Assembly (NCBI RefSeq): GCF_963678635.1
Contig: NW_026971734.1
Coordinates: forward strand, 93,821 to 157,820
Reading direction: 5' to 3'
Length of the DNA stretch: 64,000 bases
From: Symsagittifera roscoffensis
Lineage: Eukaryota > Xenacoelomorpha > Acoela > Convolutidae
Program-made: the position numbers and the translations under genes
Notes under the pieces: model-generated
The model's input: only the letters and a program-made list of their open reading frames with translations
What the model was told of the DNA's origin: nothing
Database searches by the model: none
Shown: positions 53,101 to 60,159 of the stretch, piece after piece
Position numbering within the stretch: position 1 is the stretch's first letter
Layout of the letters: every line of letters begins with the position of its first letter

Positions 53101-55395
53101 TTTCAACTAATTCTAATGAAATTTCCAAACTTACATATAGTTTGGACTGCAGGAAAAAATCTTGCATTACCAGACACCTTAAGTCGAAATACACCACCTG
53201 AATTACTTACACGAAAAACAACAGTTGAAATACCCAAAAATATAAAATTCTACCTTGCAGAAAACGAAACATCACCCCGATTAGAATGCAAATATGCAGT
53301 AAAAACTGATATTGAACAATCACAAATAAATAATTTACAACATTTCCCACTTTATTTAGATTGTCAAAATAATCATTATGAAGTTGACCTACTTGGAACA
53401 TCAACTTTTAAACCAATTCCATATTCTCAATGGATAAAAAATAACACCCAACAAAAACGAACAAAACAACACCTACCTAAAAAAGACCATTTTCCACTAA
53501 TTGAAAAAGAAGATTTAACTGATAAAATAAATTTATCAGGACCACAAACAAATGATTCAAAATACACAATAAATCAAATTTTTGACCTTCACGACCCACT
53601 TGATACAATACCCTTATCTAAATTAGAAATCGAAAACATTTTTCTCCCCCCAACAGAAACAATTACAATTTCAACACTGAAACAATATCAAAACCTTGAC
53701 CCAGTAATTCGACAACTGAAATCATGGCATAAATATAAAACTAAACCTATCAAAGCAGATTCAACCATTCTAGGAAATAAAACACTCCTCCGATACTTTC
53801 GCAAATTTAACAACACAACAATTAACGAAAAAACAGACCTTTTAGAGTATAACCTAAATGAATCTACAGTTCCCTGTCTCCCTATAAGTATGATTCTTAT
53901 AGCTTTTAATATTTCACATACACAAAATATTAAAGGACACTCTGGATCAGAAAAAACATATTCAAATTTTATACAAAATTTTTACTTCCCAAATGCACCA
54001 ATTTGGATAAAAGTACTATGCAATGATTGTATAGTATGTCAATTAAATAAACCTTACCCAAATCAAAAACAAATAGCACAAAAACAAGATTTTAAAGGAC
54101 AAAGTTTATACTTTAATCACCGTATCTCATTTGATACTAAAGGACCAATTTCACCCTCATCAGAAGGAAACTCCTACATTATGGTAATTGTTGACGCATT
54201 TACACATTATGTAGCACTTAATCCAGTACCACATTGTAACGCTTATTACGCATACACAACACTCTATGAACACTGGATAGCAAAATTTGGACTACCAGAA
54301 ATTTTAGTCACAGACAATGGTACAGAATTCATAAATAATGAAATAATAACACTATGTCATTTATACAACATTAAACACAAACCACGTACATCTCATGCAC
54401 CTTGGACAAACGGCTTAGTCGAAGGTATGAACCGTTCACTACAAGAATATCTTAGATGTATCATCAACGGAAATGATACCAAATATACCGAATGGTCAGC
54501 AGATGTAAAATTATTTCCATTAGCATATAATTCACAAATCACGACAACTTTAGGAATGTCACCATACGAAATGGTTTTCAACCAAAAGCCACGCAAACCA
54601 ATAATGTTTACAGCAAATTCCCATAAAAACGCACAAGGTTATTGTCAACCAAATAAAGACTCAATTTGTTATAACCTACCATTACATACGCACGATGAAG
54701 ATCATTTTCATCACCCACAAATCCTTAAATTAGCCTCCGGTACACACACCGAATGGATTTTAAATAGAGATAAGAAACACAATGAAATTTACCAAAAAAT
54801 AACAAAAAAATTATTACAAAGACAAAATATAAATGAACAAATCAATTCACGTTTTACACCAGCTTCCGATTTAAAAATTGGAACATTTGTTTTAATACCT
54901 AATTTTAATACTCAAAAAGGAATTTCTAAAAAATTACAACCCCTCCGAAAAGGACCCTATCAAATAATTGCAAAACCCACAGATGTCACATATAAAATTA
55001 TCGACTCAAACAAAAAAGAAATCGTTCAGCATCGAAACAACCTATTACCTTATTACCCAAAAGAATACGCACTCCGCGAATTAACCCAATTATATTCTTT
55101 CACAGGATTAAAAATTACTCAAAACGAACCACATCTGAAAAACACAGAACAAAATGATAACCCCACCGAAAATCAAAACACAAAACCAATCGCTACCAAA
55201 AACAATACACAAAACCATAAAGAATCTCCAAAACAAAGAAAAAATAGAAAAATGACAGAACAAATAATACCCCAAGAAGAAATAGACAAATCAGAACATA
55301 GAAAGACAACAAGACTCCGAAATCAACCACGTAAAAACTACAAAATGTTCATCCCCCAATCTAAAATATTAAAGAAAGTAGAATTTAAAAAGTAA
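47173..55395 (+). CDS. gag-pol: Gag-Pol polyprotein (Ty3/Metaviridae type), 2740 aa
   Basis: One uninterrupted frame encodes all core replication functions. Residues 1-~600 form an unusually long N-terminal region, Gln/Asn/Pro-rich from ~270. A retrotransposon capsid domain lies at ~602-790 (QKWF, EIRRL). A CCHC zinc knuckle uses C842, C845, H850 and C855, followed by an Arg/Asn/Ser/Tyr-rich RNA-binding-like tract (~890-1080). The aspartic protease has D1229 in DSGAE. The reverse transcriptase (~1555-1810) has D1674 and YLDD at 1737-1740. RNase H carries D1886, E1929, D1956 and D2001. Integrase has H2249/H2256/C2286/C2289, the triad D2321, D2381, E2417 (DD35E) and a GPY/F motif at 2594-2596, with no chromodomain. 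Protease-RT-RNaseH-integrase order defines the Ty3 lineage. There is no gag/pol frameshift or stop, so the Gag:Pol ratio must be set some other way. The ATG at 47173 has A at -3, and the next in-frame upstream stop is at 47152. Confidence 0.97.
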   Translation: MSSTHTPGEETPDDDEIFPFIVDADTDRGQHLFCQNLLINLFEPGISPCKTEFPDVKIKRQIIDHYLKDICNITQQYGIYSIEFTSPNHNNRTYTIQTDDLDLEFSKVFSEYIKSIQYHNSQRANSIFTNEVFAIIYSYISILENELPLTNVSPTDTSKHLRVRHEITLLSSYLNVIKENFTKDDVSQHTRHDLQKILAWFIIDYFTHNIDLIAQARKNFRPQNSNDETAITEQSDYVWDPEWSHPAFISFPQSISSQAIGTISYIRDYVRVIPLTIDATPLNYNTFLPDTQNNSLNSTVIHNENLNGTRNLTQQDIQTPSHFINEEIVHTTTTQQSISPIRPNLTTPRNTNPSQTQVTLQSTVKPSVAPKYSHMDYQTYKPMTIPSKTRKTFTRNNFADHNYNYTHPSKTNYQPQRNFNQYTKPRNWDNPTAQYNSNNFQPNPPQDRSENYPFFQQNKNKKQTSYQMNYLSSDEDFLQPDIFAPNTQEYRRQGIQKTRTNHRNFSPQSIDAQYQQPIQQPNPINIQSFQPIQQQNPMTTHSYQPSQMQNEIPLPYYLQQHEITRNQLSNFSQMPNAAESLQMTMNPYLMGGSSITSNKPLMVFTGTDPEYSVEDYLNAVTANLILNIGPEPINTPLHQNWIHRRTALIQTTLDGAAQKWFSVLPQEIKSNWKRFTQEFSKMFDSERNKQQQRVLCNEIRRLPNETIKQIAVRIETLVRKAYSLNTHDYKNTKMTEILMMTLTPQLRKIAIKKRASHPSSIREPDLDFRKLVDKLEQAEITMKLEETENLKLQYVNKIETTPTNINNIQESETDLVEKITEILNIYEKNPNFKGKPSFKKWCNYCRRYGHSISECRQKQQDSQNKPQKYKEPNKSFYQYMKKDQNLPNKNVYSNNSSGKPLPNNTSYTRNQSPYNSSYRGRSPERRNTYNSSQNHYNRPNSRNNYSRSNSNTQRFVSRSNSQPRNNYYPNNQSRNSSYNRNRNYSYNRNRSYSNNRNQNYPNNRSRNNSYNRSNYNRPNSNYQNRSRNNSQNRHPSYNNRYRNYSKSPHRNNNHYNTSNNRHRSSTPKHQRQINQVQSNPETTSDPPGIDDTVTDTLQLNQINCTSSDSESDTENTLAINMIKVENDYESVIYEQPFPSHIYENQSEFLQNHYTTPINSTPTTQETNAKNTTAQPDQNAKTKCLNTNHIYQNIQKEQPKEKIWTIPFLLESPRNKEFQPPDLEIDFLIDSGAESNIINIPTWNEIKSLHPKLTPLETSSKLATAQGSTLINYGKIQLFLLPTRTIEQSKILNKPFKQIFHITDIKYNIIGIPFISKYIPTINIINSKILIKDKYTKTKETSLTFFQRLNKQPPFFSKFYPIFNQQRKHLKPLSGNIYNFSIKQVHQYDKEQNKQKFYMSDFEFKPIHKFFKITISSIKYLKNSNSDIISLHVYNNTPYQVTLPLGLLGYCETNATITPIHEKAYRVNNILQLLDICQSTILNEELSINNIISNENRNTDYFTKTPYFKPTFNISNYTEHQQKFLTMFNFQHSQITQDEFEKLAKQLIKYSSVYATSKFDVGKISSSLHLPLKPDAVFKKQRASKVPIHLHDKVNRLLDILEQYNIISPVNKEEQPKGNTFINPVIILAKGESLKIVLDARYLNSLIDESKCNWPIEPIQVILTKINGKYFTTADMNSAYNQMPLDEQSRRLTQFVIGNQQYEFNRLFYGISIGPAAFSAFMSKIFRPLILKKNAITYLDDVFMQSQTKDEMFKVLETYHQILQNENLKAAPDKSHFFLTRVKFLGHNIERKTITPLKSRIDAIQKLQPPTNKKKIQEFLGMLNFLSKYVYKMQLYLRPFYNILRQQNNFEWNTEHQTRFEEIKKLLTEQISNTIPDPDQPFYAMCDASNFGIGAALLQSHNGTNKMNLISANSRLFTQAELRLSTLMRECTAIIYTLTEYEFLILGSKHPTVLFTDHKPIIFLFTQKSNPNHRVYRFQLILMKFPNLHIVWTAGKNLALPDTLSRNTPPELLTRKTTVEIPKNIKFYLAENETSPRLECKYAVKTDIEQSQINNLQHFPLYLDCQNNHYEVDLLGTSTFKPIPYSQWIKNNTQQKRTKQHLPKKDHFPLIEKEDLTDKINLSGPQTNDSKYTINQIFDLHDPLDTIPLSKLEIENIFLPPTETITISTLKQYQNLDPVIRQLKSWHKYKTKPIKADSTILGNKTLLRYFRKFNNTTINEKTDLLEYNLNESTVPCLPISMILIAFNISHTQNIKGHSGSEKTYSNFIQNFYFPNAPIWIKVLCNDCIVCQLNKPYPNQKQIAQKQDFKGQSLYFNHRISFDTKGPISPSSEGNSYIMVIVDAFTHYVALNPVPHCNAYYAYTTLYEHWIAKFGLPEILVTDNGTEFINNEIITLCHLYNIKHKPRTSHAPWTNGLVEGMNRSLQEYLRCIINGNDTKYTEWSADVKLFPLAYNSQITTTLGMSPYEMVFNQKPRKPIMFTANSHKNAQGYCQPNKDSICYNLPLHTHDEDHFHHPQILKLASGTHTEWILNRDKKHNEIYQKITKKLLQRQNINEQINSRFTPASDLKIGTFVLIPNFNTQKGISKKLQPLRKGPYQIIAKPTDVTYKIIDSNKKEIVQHRNNLLPYYPKEYALRELTQLYSFTGLKITQNEPHLKNTEQNDNPTENQNTKPIATKNNTQNHKESPKQRKNRKMTEQIIPQEEIDKSEHRKTTRLRNQPRKNYKMFIPQSKILKKVEFKK

Positions 55396-55995
55396 TTTTA
55401 AAATTTTATACTTCACAATCTTGAAACCTCCGTAACATTTTTCATTTCCATTTTTCAAAATAACATGCTCACAAGTACGCAATAATTCTAGTTCAAAATA
55501 GACCAATAGGATTCATCCAATCCGCCACTTTCTCTAACTCAAACTAAGATCAATTAGACGAATAATCTAGAACTTCAGGCACATCTCTAACTATAACTTT
55601 ACAACCTCCAGGTCAAAAATAAGCAAACCACTCCAACTTGACAGCTAAAATAAATATCACCATAATACCGTACCCCTCCCTTATCTAATAACCCAAAGAT
55701 CAACAATATTTCCCCAACTCAGACCACGAATACCCCCAAAACAAATTTGATAACTTAGCCTAAAGTCACAAAATGAAGATTTTAATTAGCCTAAAGTATA
55801 AAAATCTCACCATACCCCGGATCATTTGACAAACAAAAATAAAGAAAAAGACGACCTCCCAGTCACCATGAAAATTGCCCCCAACAATTTTTTACGAAAC
55901 TCAACCCACTTGTCAAAAAACTAATAAATAATTCGACCACACTAGAAAATCGCCTCAAACAGCAAAAAATATTCGACAAAGAGATCATTTCTTAA
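55396..55995 (+). other. Spacer between gag-pol and the 3' gene cassette
   Basis: About 600 bp without a convincing ORF on either strand. It contains a short direct repeat TAGCCTAAAGT (about 55757 and 55788). A pyrimidine-rich TTTTCTCTCAAACAG lies just past its end (AG at 56013-56014) and could serve as a splice acceptor. It is the natural place for a splice acceptor or internal promoter feeding the downstream genes, but nothing decisive is visible. Confidence 0.6.
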
Positions 55996-56226
55996 ATGCT
56001 TTTCTCTCAAACAGTCGCTCAAATATTTATCAATTTTAAACATTTTTTTTCAATACTTCAAGTCTTTATAATCTTTCTTTTTGATATCATCGAACCTTTT
56101 CTAATAATCATAATAATTTTTTGTAATATTTTCTTAATTTTCTACACAATAATTGAACTATACCTCCAACTTTCCAAAACCCTTGAATATATCCACAGGT
56201 ACGATTTTAACAACTTGTCTAAATGA
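55996..56226 (+). CDS. Small hydrophobic membrane protein, 76 aa
   Basis: This short frame encodes a product dominated by one long hydrophobic stretch, roughly residues 18-56, rich in Ile, Phe and Leu, long enough for one or two membrane spans. A short polar C-terminal tail follows. I do not recognise a family. Its TGA stop (56224-56226) overlaps the ATG of the next ORF (56223-56225) as ATGA, an arrangement used by several viruses for coupled stop-restart translation. Small hydrophobic proteins next to an envelope gene can be viroporins or envelope partners; that is inference. A chance ORF is possible because the region is T-rich, but the precise overlap and intact neighbours favour a real gene. 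Confidence 0.5.
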   Translation: MLFSQTVAQIFINFKHFFSILQVFIIFLFDIIEPFLIIIIIFCNIFLIFYTIIELYLQLSKTLEYIHRYDFNNLSK

Positions 56227-56411
56227 TACGAACAATTTTCAGTAGAACTGATATTTTTCTATTGTTTGTAATCTTTATAACATTTTTATCATCCCTCATT
56301 TTGACCATATGTAAATGTATAAAGAAAGCAATCATCACATTTGCCCTAGCAACAATTTTCCTAATTCTTTTTTTAGAAGAATATTATAATAAACATAAAT
56401 CTTCTCACTAA
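56223..56411 (+). CDS. Small two-span membrane protein, 62 aa
   Basis: The start codon overlaps the previous stop (ATGA). The protein has two likely membrane helices, about residues 9-29 and 37-52, separated by a short basic turn (CKCIKK), and ends in a charged tail (EEYYNKHKSSH). A helix-basic loop-helix hairpin of this size is typical of small viral ion channels (viroporins), but no family signature lets me claim that. The next open frame begins a few bases downstream, after a TAA in the third frame at 56414. The in-frame stop is TAA at 56409-56411. Confidence 0.5.
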   Translation: MIRTIFSRTDIFLLFVIFITFLSSLILTICKCIKKAIITFALATIFLILFLEEYYNKHKSSH

Positions 56412-56416
56412 AGTAA

Positions 56417-57553
56417 CAATTCAAAAATCCATCAAAAATTGCTACCCAACAGTCACAAAATCAGTCTTCACCGACATCATCCCAAGATAATCCAACACCA
56501 CCTTCAACTACTCAAAATCCTCAAACATCTACACGAATTTCTTTTCAAGACAATCCATACACCTTTGAAGAACGGCACGCTCGTTTATCTGAACCACTAG
56601 AACCAGTTCAACGACAAGCATCCCTAAGTGAACCAACATATAATCTTTACCCAACACTACCACAAGAACTAAGTAGAATACGAAACCTTAGTCAAAACCA
56701 AAACACAGCAGAAATAAATAGACAAATTATACATCCTCGACGAAATAGAAATTTTCAAACTCCCCGAGTTCATTTTGATATACCTCAATCCCCAACACAA
56801 ACTACTCCAGAAAACACCACTGGTATCACACCAGAAACCCCTACACTTCTTTCACAACGAAGCACTTCAAGTCTACCTTCAGACTACTTAGGTTCAACAC
56901 CAACATCTGAACAAATACGAGAAAACCCTTTTAACCCCCCAAACCTAACATCACGACTACCATATTGGACTACACATTCATTTACACAAGGTGAACCAAA
57001 TTTAGCCAATGACCCCATAGATATTTCTACGGATACAACAACATCCTCATCACTACCAGAAACACTATCACTACCATCAACACCATCAACAAGTCAATTT
57101 TCACCACTACCCTTTAACTTAAATTTTCTAAATAATCTCGACGCCAGATATCGAGAACAATCTTCAGTAAATATTCCTTTAAGATTAGATTGGAATACAT
57201 TCACAGCACCTCCACCATTATTTGGACAACATCAAGAAAGTAACCGCCTTCATAACTGGGCACTTAATAGATTACAATATCGCCAAGATATTCACAACGA
57301 TATCCGTGATCACAATATTCAAATACTCCAACAAAACAGTTTACAATTAAAATTTGAGATCACAGTTAAGTTAAATAATATTACCCAACATCCCTACCCA
57401 TTAAATCCACCTAACATAACAGCTCAATCACTACCACCACCGTTTATAACTACCGAAGTAATATATAAATACGACAGATACACCAAAAACACAATTGGTT
57501 ACATTACATTTTATAATCCATACTCAGGATTATCATACACATGTATATTCTAA
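56417..57553 (+). CDS. Open frame of 378 codons with no ATG; Pro/Ser/Thr-rich protein of unknown function
   Basis: Reading from just after the TAA at 56414-56416, the frame stays open for 378 codons to TAA at 57551-57553 and contains not one methionine. ORF callers that require ATG miss it. The first ~245 residues are Ser, Thr, Pro, Gln and Asn-rich and probably disordered (SSPTSSQDNP, TPPSTTQNPQ, LSLPSTPSTSQ). The last ~130 look folded, with alternating hydrophobic and polar residues (LQLKFEITVKL, TIGYITFYNPYSG). It overlaps the envelope ATG by 13 nt. The start is unresolved: a spliced upstream exon (a possible acceptor CAACAG ends at 56452), a non-AUG start such as ATT at 56453-36 bp upstream or similar, or loss of the start codon. 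I recognise no family. The long open frame, bias and tight packing support a real coding region. Confidence 0.6.
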   Translation, partial: QFKNPSKIATQQSQNQSSPTSSQDNPTPPSTTQNPQTSTRISFQDNPYTFEERHARLSEPLEPVQRQASLSEPTYNLYPTLPQELSRIRNLSQNQNTAEINRQIIHPRRNRNFQTPRVHFDIPQSPTQTTPENTTGITPETPTLLSQRSTSSLPSDYLGSTPTSEQIRENPFNPPNLTSRLPYWTTHSFTQGEPNLANDPIDISTDTTTSSSLPETLSLPSTPSTSQFSPLPFNLNFLNNLDARYREQSSVNIPLRLDWNTFTAPPPLFGQHQESNRLHNWALNRLQYRQDIHNDIRDHNIQILQQNSLQLKFEITVKLNNITQHPYPLNPPNITAQSLPPPFITTEVIYKYDRYTKNTIGYITFYNPYSGLSYTCIF

Positions 57554-60159
57554 AATTATTAATTTTTCTCCAAACCCTTTTCCTAATAACCTCAAATCAA
57601 AATATAAACCCTTCCCCTCGTACAGGACCACAAGATTTATTAGTAACACATTACGATTGCGAAGAAAATGAACAAAAAACACTACATAAATATGCAATCA
57701 ATCAAGTATCACAATGTGAAACAGAACCACAAGCTATAGAAACCACAGATATAATAGCAACACTCTACTCAAAAGCCCGAGCTACAACAGTTACAGGTTA
57801 TAAATTCACAGCAACATTTTCCGAAAAGAAAGTACATTGTTCACAAGTCTCGAACGGAAACAAAAACCGACTTGACCATGAATCATTCTATCAAAGTAAT
57901 ATAGAACGTCTTTTACATCTCAATCCCGACGATTGTAAAAATGAATTACTTAGACTAAACATCACACAAAATAAAAATTCCCAAAGAAAATTAGTTAATT
58001 TTCAAGTTTTTTCAGACTCTGTACATCAATCACAACTTGAAAGACACCAAGGACATATAAAACTAGACGAAAAATACCCGTATAACGGCGCACACGGACG
58101 ATTAACATATGACCTACATGATAAACACTGGATACCACACATTGGTATAAATAACCCATCAAACTGCAAAGCAGACACAAAAAATAAAGGATACCAAGAA
58201 ATAATGTTTTTCGATTGGAAAATACAACTCGAAAAAATACAACTCACACGAGATTTATCTGATAATACAATGATCTATCAAGGAATCCGACTACCTTGTA
58301 AAAACGATCAAGGATATTGCGACCCTACAACAAGAACACAAGCAACAATTGTTTGGTTCCCCGAAGACACATGTACAACATTTCAAGTAGCAAAAATACA
58401 CGCTCGTATGATAAAATTTCACGAAAAATATTTCATACAATCAATTCCTTACGAACAAGTCCATCCATCACGAAAACTAAGTTCCGATTTTAGAAACATA
58501 GATAACATAGAAAATAAATTGACACGTTTTCAAATATATCAAGAAACAGAACTTGCATGTAAATACAGAAATCCACTTCACAGAACACAATACTCTGAAA
58601 TTTTAGTTGAATATGAAAAAGGATTCGACATGACCACTGGAAAAGTAAAAATCGACCCATATGCCACAGGTCATCCTCTAAACGAAGGAACATCCTATAT
58701 CCCAGTTAATTTTGAAAAAAGCAACGGACAACCTGGTGGACATCTAAAACCTTATGACACCAGAAGCACACGCTTACAAGAATTATCACTAATGAATACC
58801 ACATATTTTGGTAATATCCACTATGATATTCATTTGGATATGAAACTAGACTATACAATTAGCCGCATTTTTCAAGAAATGTCACTCTCCGAATTAGAAA
58901 CACTACATCAACTATGCGAATTAGAACGAACACAAATATTACAATCACTTGCACTAGCAGTATTAAAAATACCCTACGCAGGATATTTATTATCAGGAAA
59001 TAGATCAAATTTTTTAGACTATGAAGGAAACATCTTATGGTTTTATACTTGTACTAAAAAAGTATCACCACTATACGTTTTTGAAGATAAACGATGTTAT
59101 AAAAGAATCCCTATCTTTTATAAGAATAAAGTACATTTCGTGGATACACTTTCACGAAGAACCTATTTCTGGGATACCGCAGTCCCATGTGGATCAGAAA
59201 ATAGCCACAATGTAGTACAACTAAACCCTGATGAAAATAAATATTATCTTCTCACTCCATACCCCACATTAATGCAATCACTCAAAAAATTTTCACCAGA
59301 AAGCATTCGCGCTATCGCTCGAAACCCAAATATAGACTTACAATCAATAGGAATCTATTCAAAATCAGATATTCAACATCACATTAGAACACAACAATTC
59401 CAAGAGTTACTAACACAAATGGACACTATACAAAGACAATCAATTGACCAAAACTTACGCAAACTTGCAGAAACCGCAGGATTTGCCGATATCTACACAC
59501 AAGACTATAGCGGATATTTTAAAGACATTAAAGATTATATATATCTAAACGGCGAAAAATACCGTCCCCAAGATATATCACCAATTAACATTTTTAGCTT
59601 TGTTACACTCAAAAATGAGATCCTAGATTTTCTAGGATGGCCCTACTACATCTTAGAAAAATTGACTATTTTATACGCAATGTTTAACTTTATTGGATTT
59701 CTTTTCTCACTCTTAAAAGGAATCTACAATACATGTGCTATACACACACAAGTAAACAGACAAGCAAGCGTAGCACGCATACTCTTTGCAGGATTTTTTG
59801 GAATCTTTTCCACATCTATAAACAAAATTCTTTTAGACGCACAAATAAAAGAATATAACACAAAAATAACAACACGACAAAATACATACGACGAAGAACA
59901 TAACAATGTAGACACACAGCCAACGGCACCACAATTACCACCCCTACCAAATAACCATCCACTATCCCTAGCCCCGCGAAATTTTAGAAATTTAGCAATC
60001 ACACATAATCCAAATTTTCGACTCACCACATCACAAAGTCCCGTCCAACATATAATGACACATCCACCACAAGATGATAATACTTATGAACAAATTATTG
60101 AACAGCCCCATACCACCGCTTTTCAATCTCAAAATAATAATTTTTTTAGCCCACGATGA
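57541..60159 (+). CDS. env: Envelope-like transmembrane glycoprotein, 872 aa
   Basis: A secreted-membrane layout is clear: an N-terminal signal peptide (about residues 1-18, KLLIFLQTLFLIT core), a ~680-residue ectodomain with 13 cysteines, sequons at N140, N419 and N487, a membrane anchor at about 703-727, a second hydrophobic stretch at 746-763, and a ~105-residue cytoplasmic tail. The tail carries PTAP (794-797) followed by QLPPLP, and a YEQI (849-852) of the YxxPhi sorting type. The ectodomain lacks a clear RxKR furin site and the high cysteine density of phlebovirus Gc, which argues against baculovirus-F-type and phlebovirus-type env. The early YDC (38-40) and the GYC...WFPEDTC block (258-278) resemble the glycoproteins of chuvirus-like negative-strand RNA viruses captured by some arthropod retroelements. 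That comparison is from memory and tentative. It probably mediates cell entry or particle envelopment. Confidence 0.85.
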   Translation: MYILKLLIFLQTLFLITSNQNINPSPRTGPQDLLVTHYDCEENEQKTLHKYAINQVSQCETEPQAIETTDIIATLYSKARATTVTGYKFTATFSEKKVHCSQVSNGNKNRLDHESFYQSNIERLLHLNPDDCKNELLRLNITQNKNSQRKLVNFQVFSDSVHQSQLERHQGHIKLDEKYPYNGAHGRLTYDLHDKHWIPHIGINNPSNCKADTKNKGYQEIMFFDWKIQLEKIQLTRDLSDNTMIYQGIRLPCKNDQGYCDPTTRTQATIVWFPEDTCTTFQVAKIHARMIKFHEKYFIQSIPYEQVHPSRKLSSDFRNIDNIENKLTRFQIYQETELACKYRNPLHRTQYSEILVEYEKGFDMTTGKVKIDPYATGHPLNEGTSYIPVNFEKSNGQPGGHLKPYDTRSTRLQELSLMNTTYFGNIHYDIHLDMKLDYTISRIFQEMSLSELETLHQLCELERTQILQSLALAVLKIPYAGYLLSGNRSNFLDYEGNILWFYTCTKKVSPLYVFEDKRCYKRIPIFYKNKVHFVDTLSRRTYFWDTAVPCGSENSHNVVQLNPDENKYYLLTPYPTLMQSLKKFSPESIRAIARNPNIDLQSIGIYSKSDIQHHIRTQQFQELLTQMDTIQRQSIDQNLRKLAETAGFADIYTQDYSGYFKDIKDYIYLNGEKYRPQDISPINIFSFVTLKNEILDFLGWPYYILEKLTILYAMFNFIGFLFSLLKGIYNTCAIHTQVNRQASVARILFAGFFGIFSTSINKILLDAQIKEYNTKITTRQNTYDEEHNNVDTQPTAPQLPPLPNNHPLSLAPRNFRNLAITHNPNFRLTTSQSPVQHIMTHPPQDDNTYEQIIEQPHTTAFQSQNNNFFSPR

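Noticed and set aside
48428-54596. Minus-strand ORFs of 60-114 codons across gag-pol
   Set aside because: They are antisense shadows of an A-rich coding strand; no domain, no start context, and the sense frame is certain.
56223-57553. Fusion of the 62-aa ORF with the ATG-less ORF through one frameshift
   Set aside because: The 62-aa frame ends at 56409-56411 before the second frame opens after its own stop at 56414-56416, so a single slip cannot join them.
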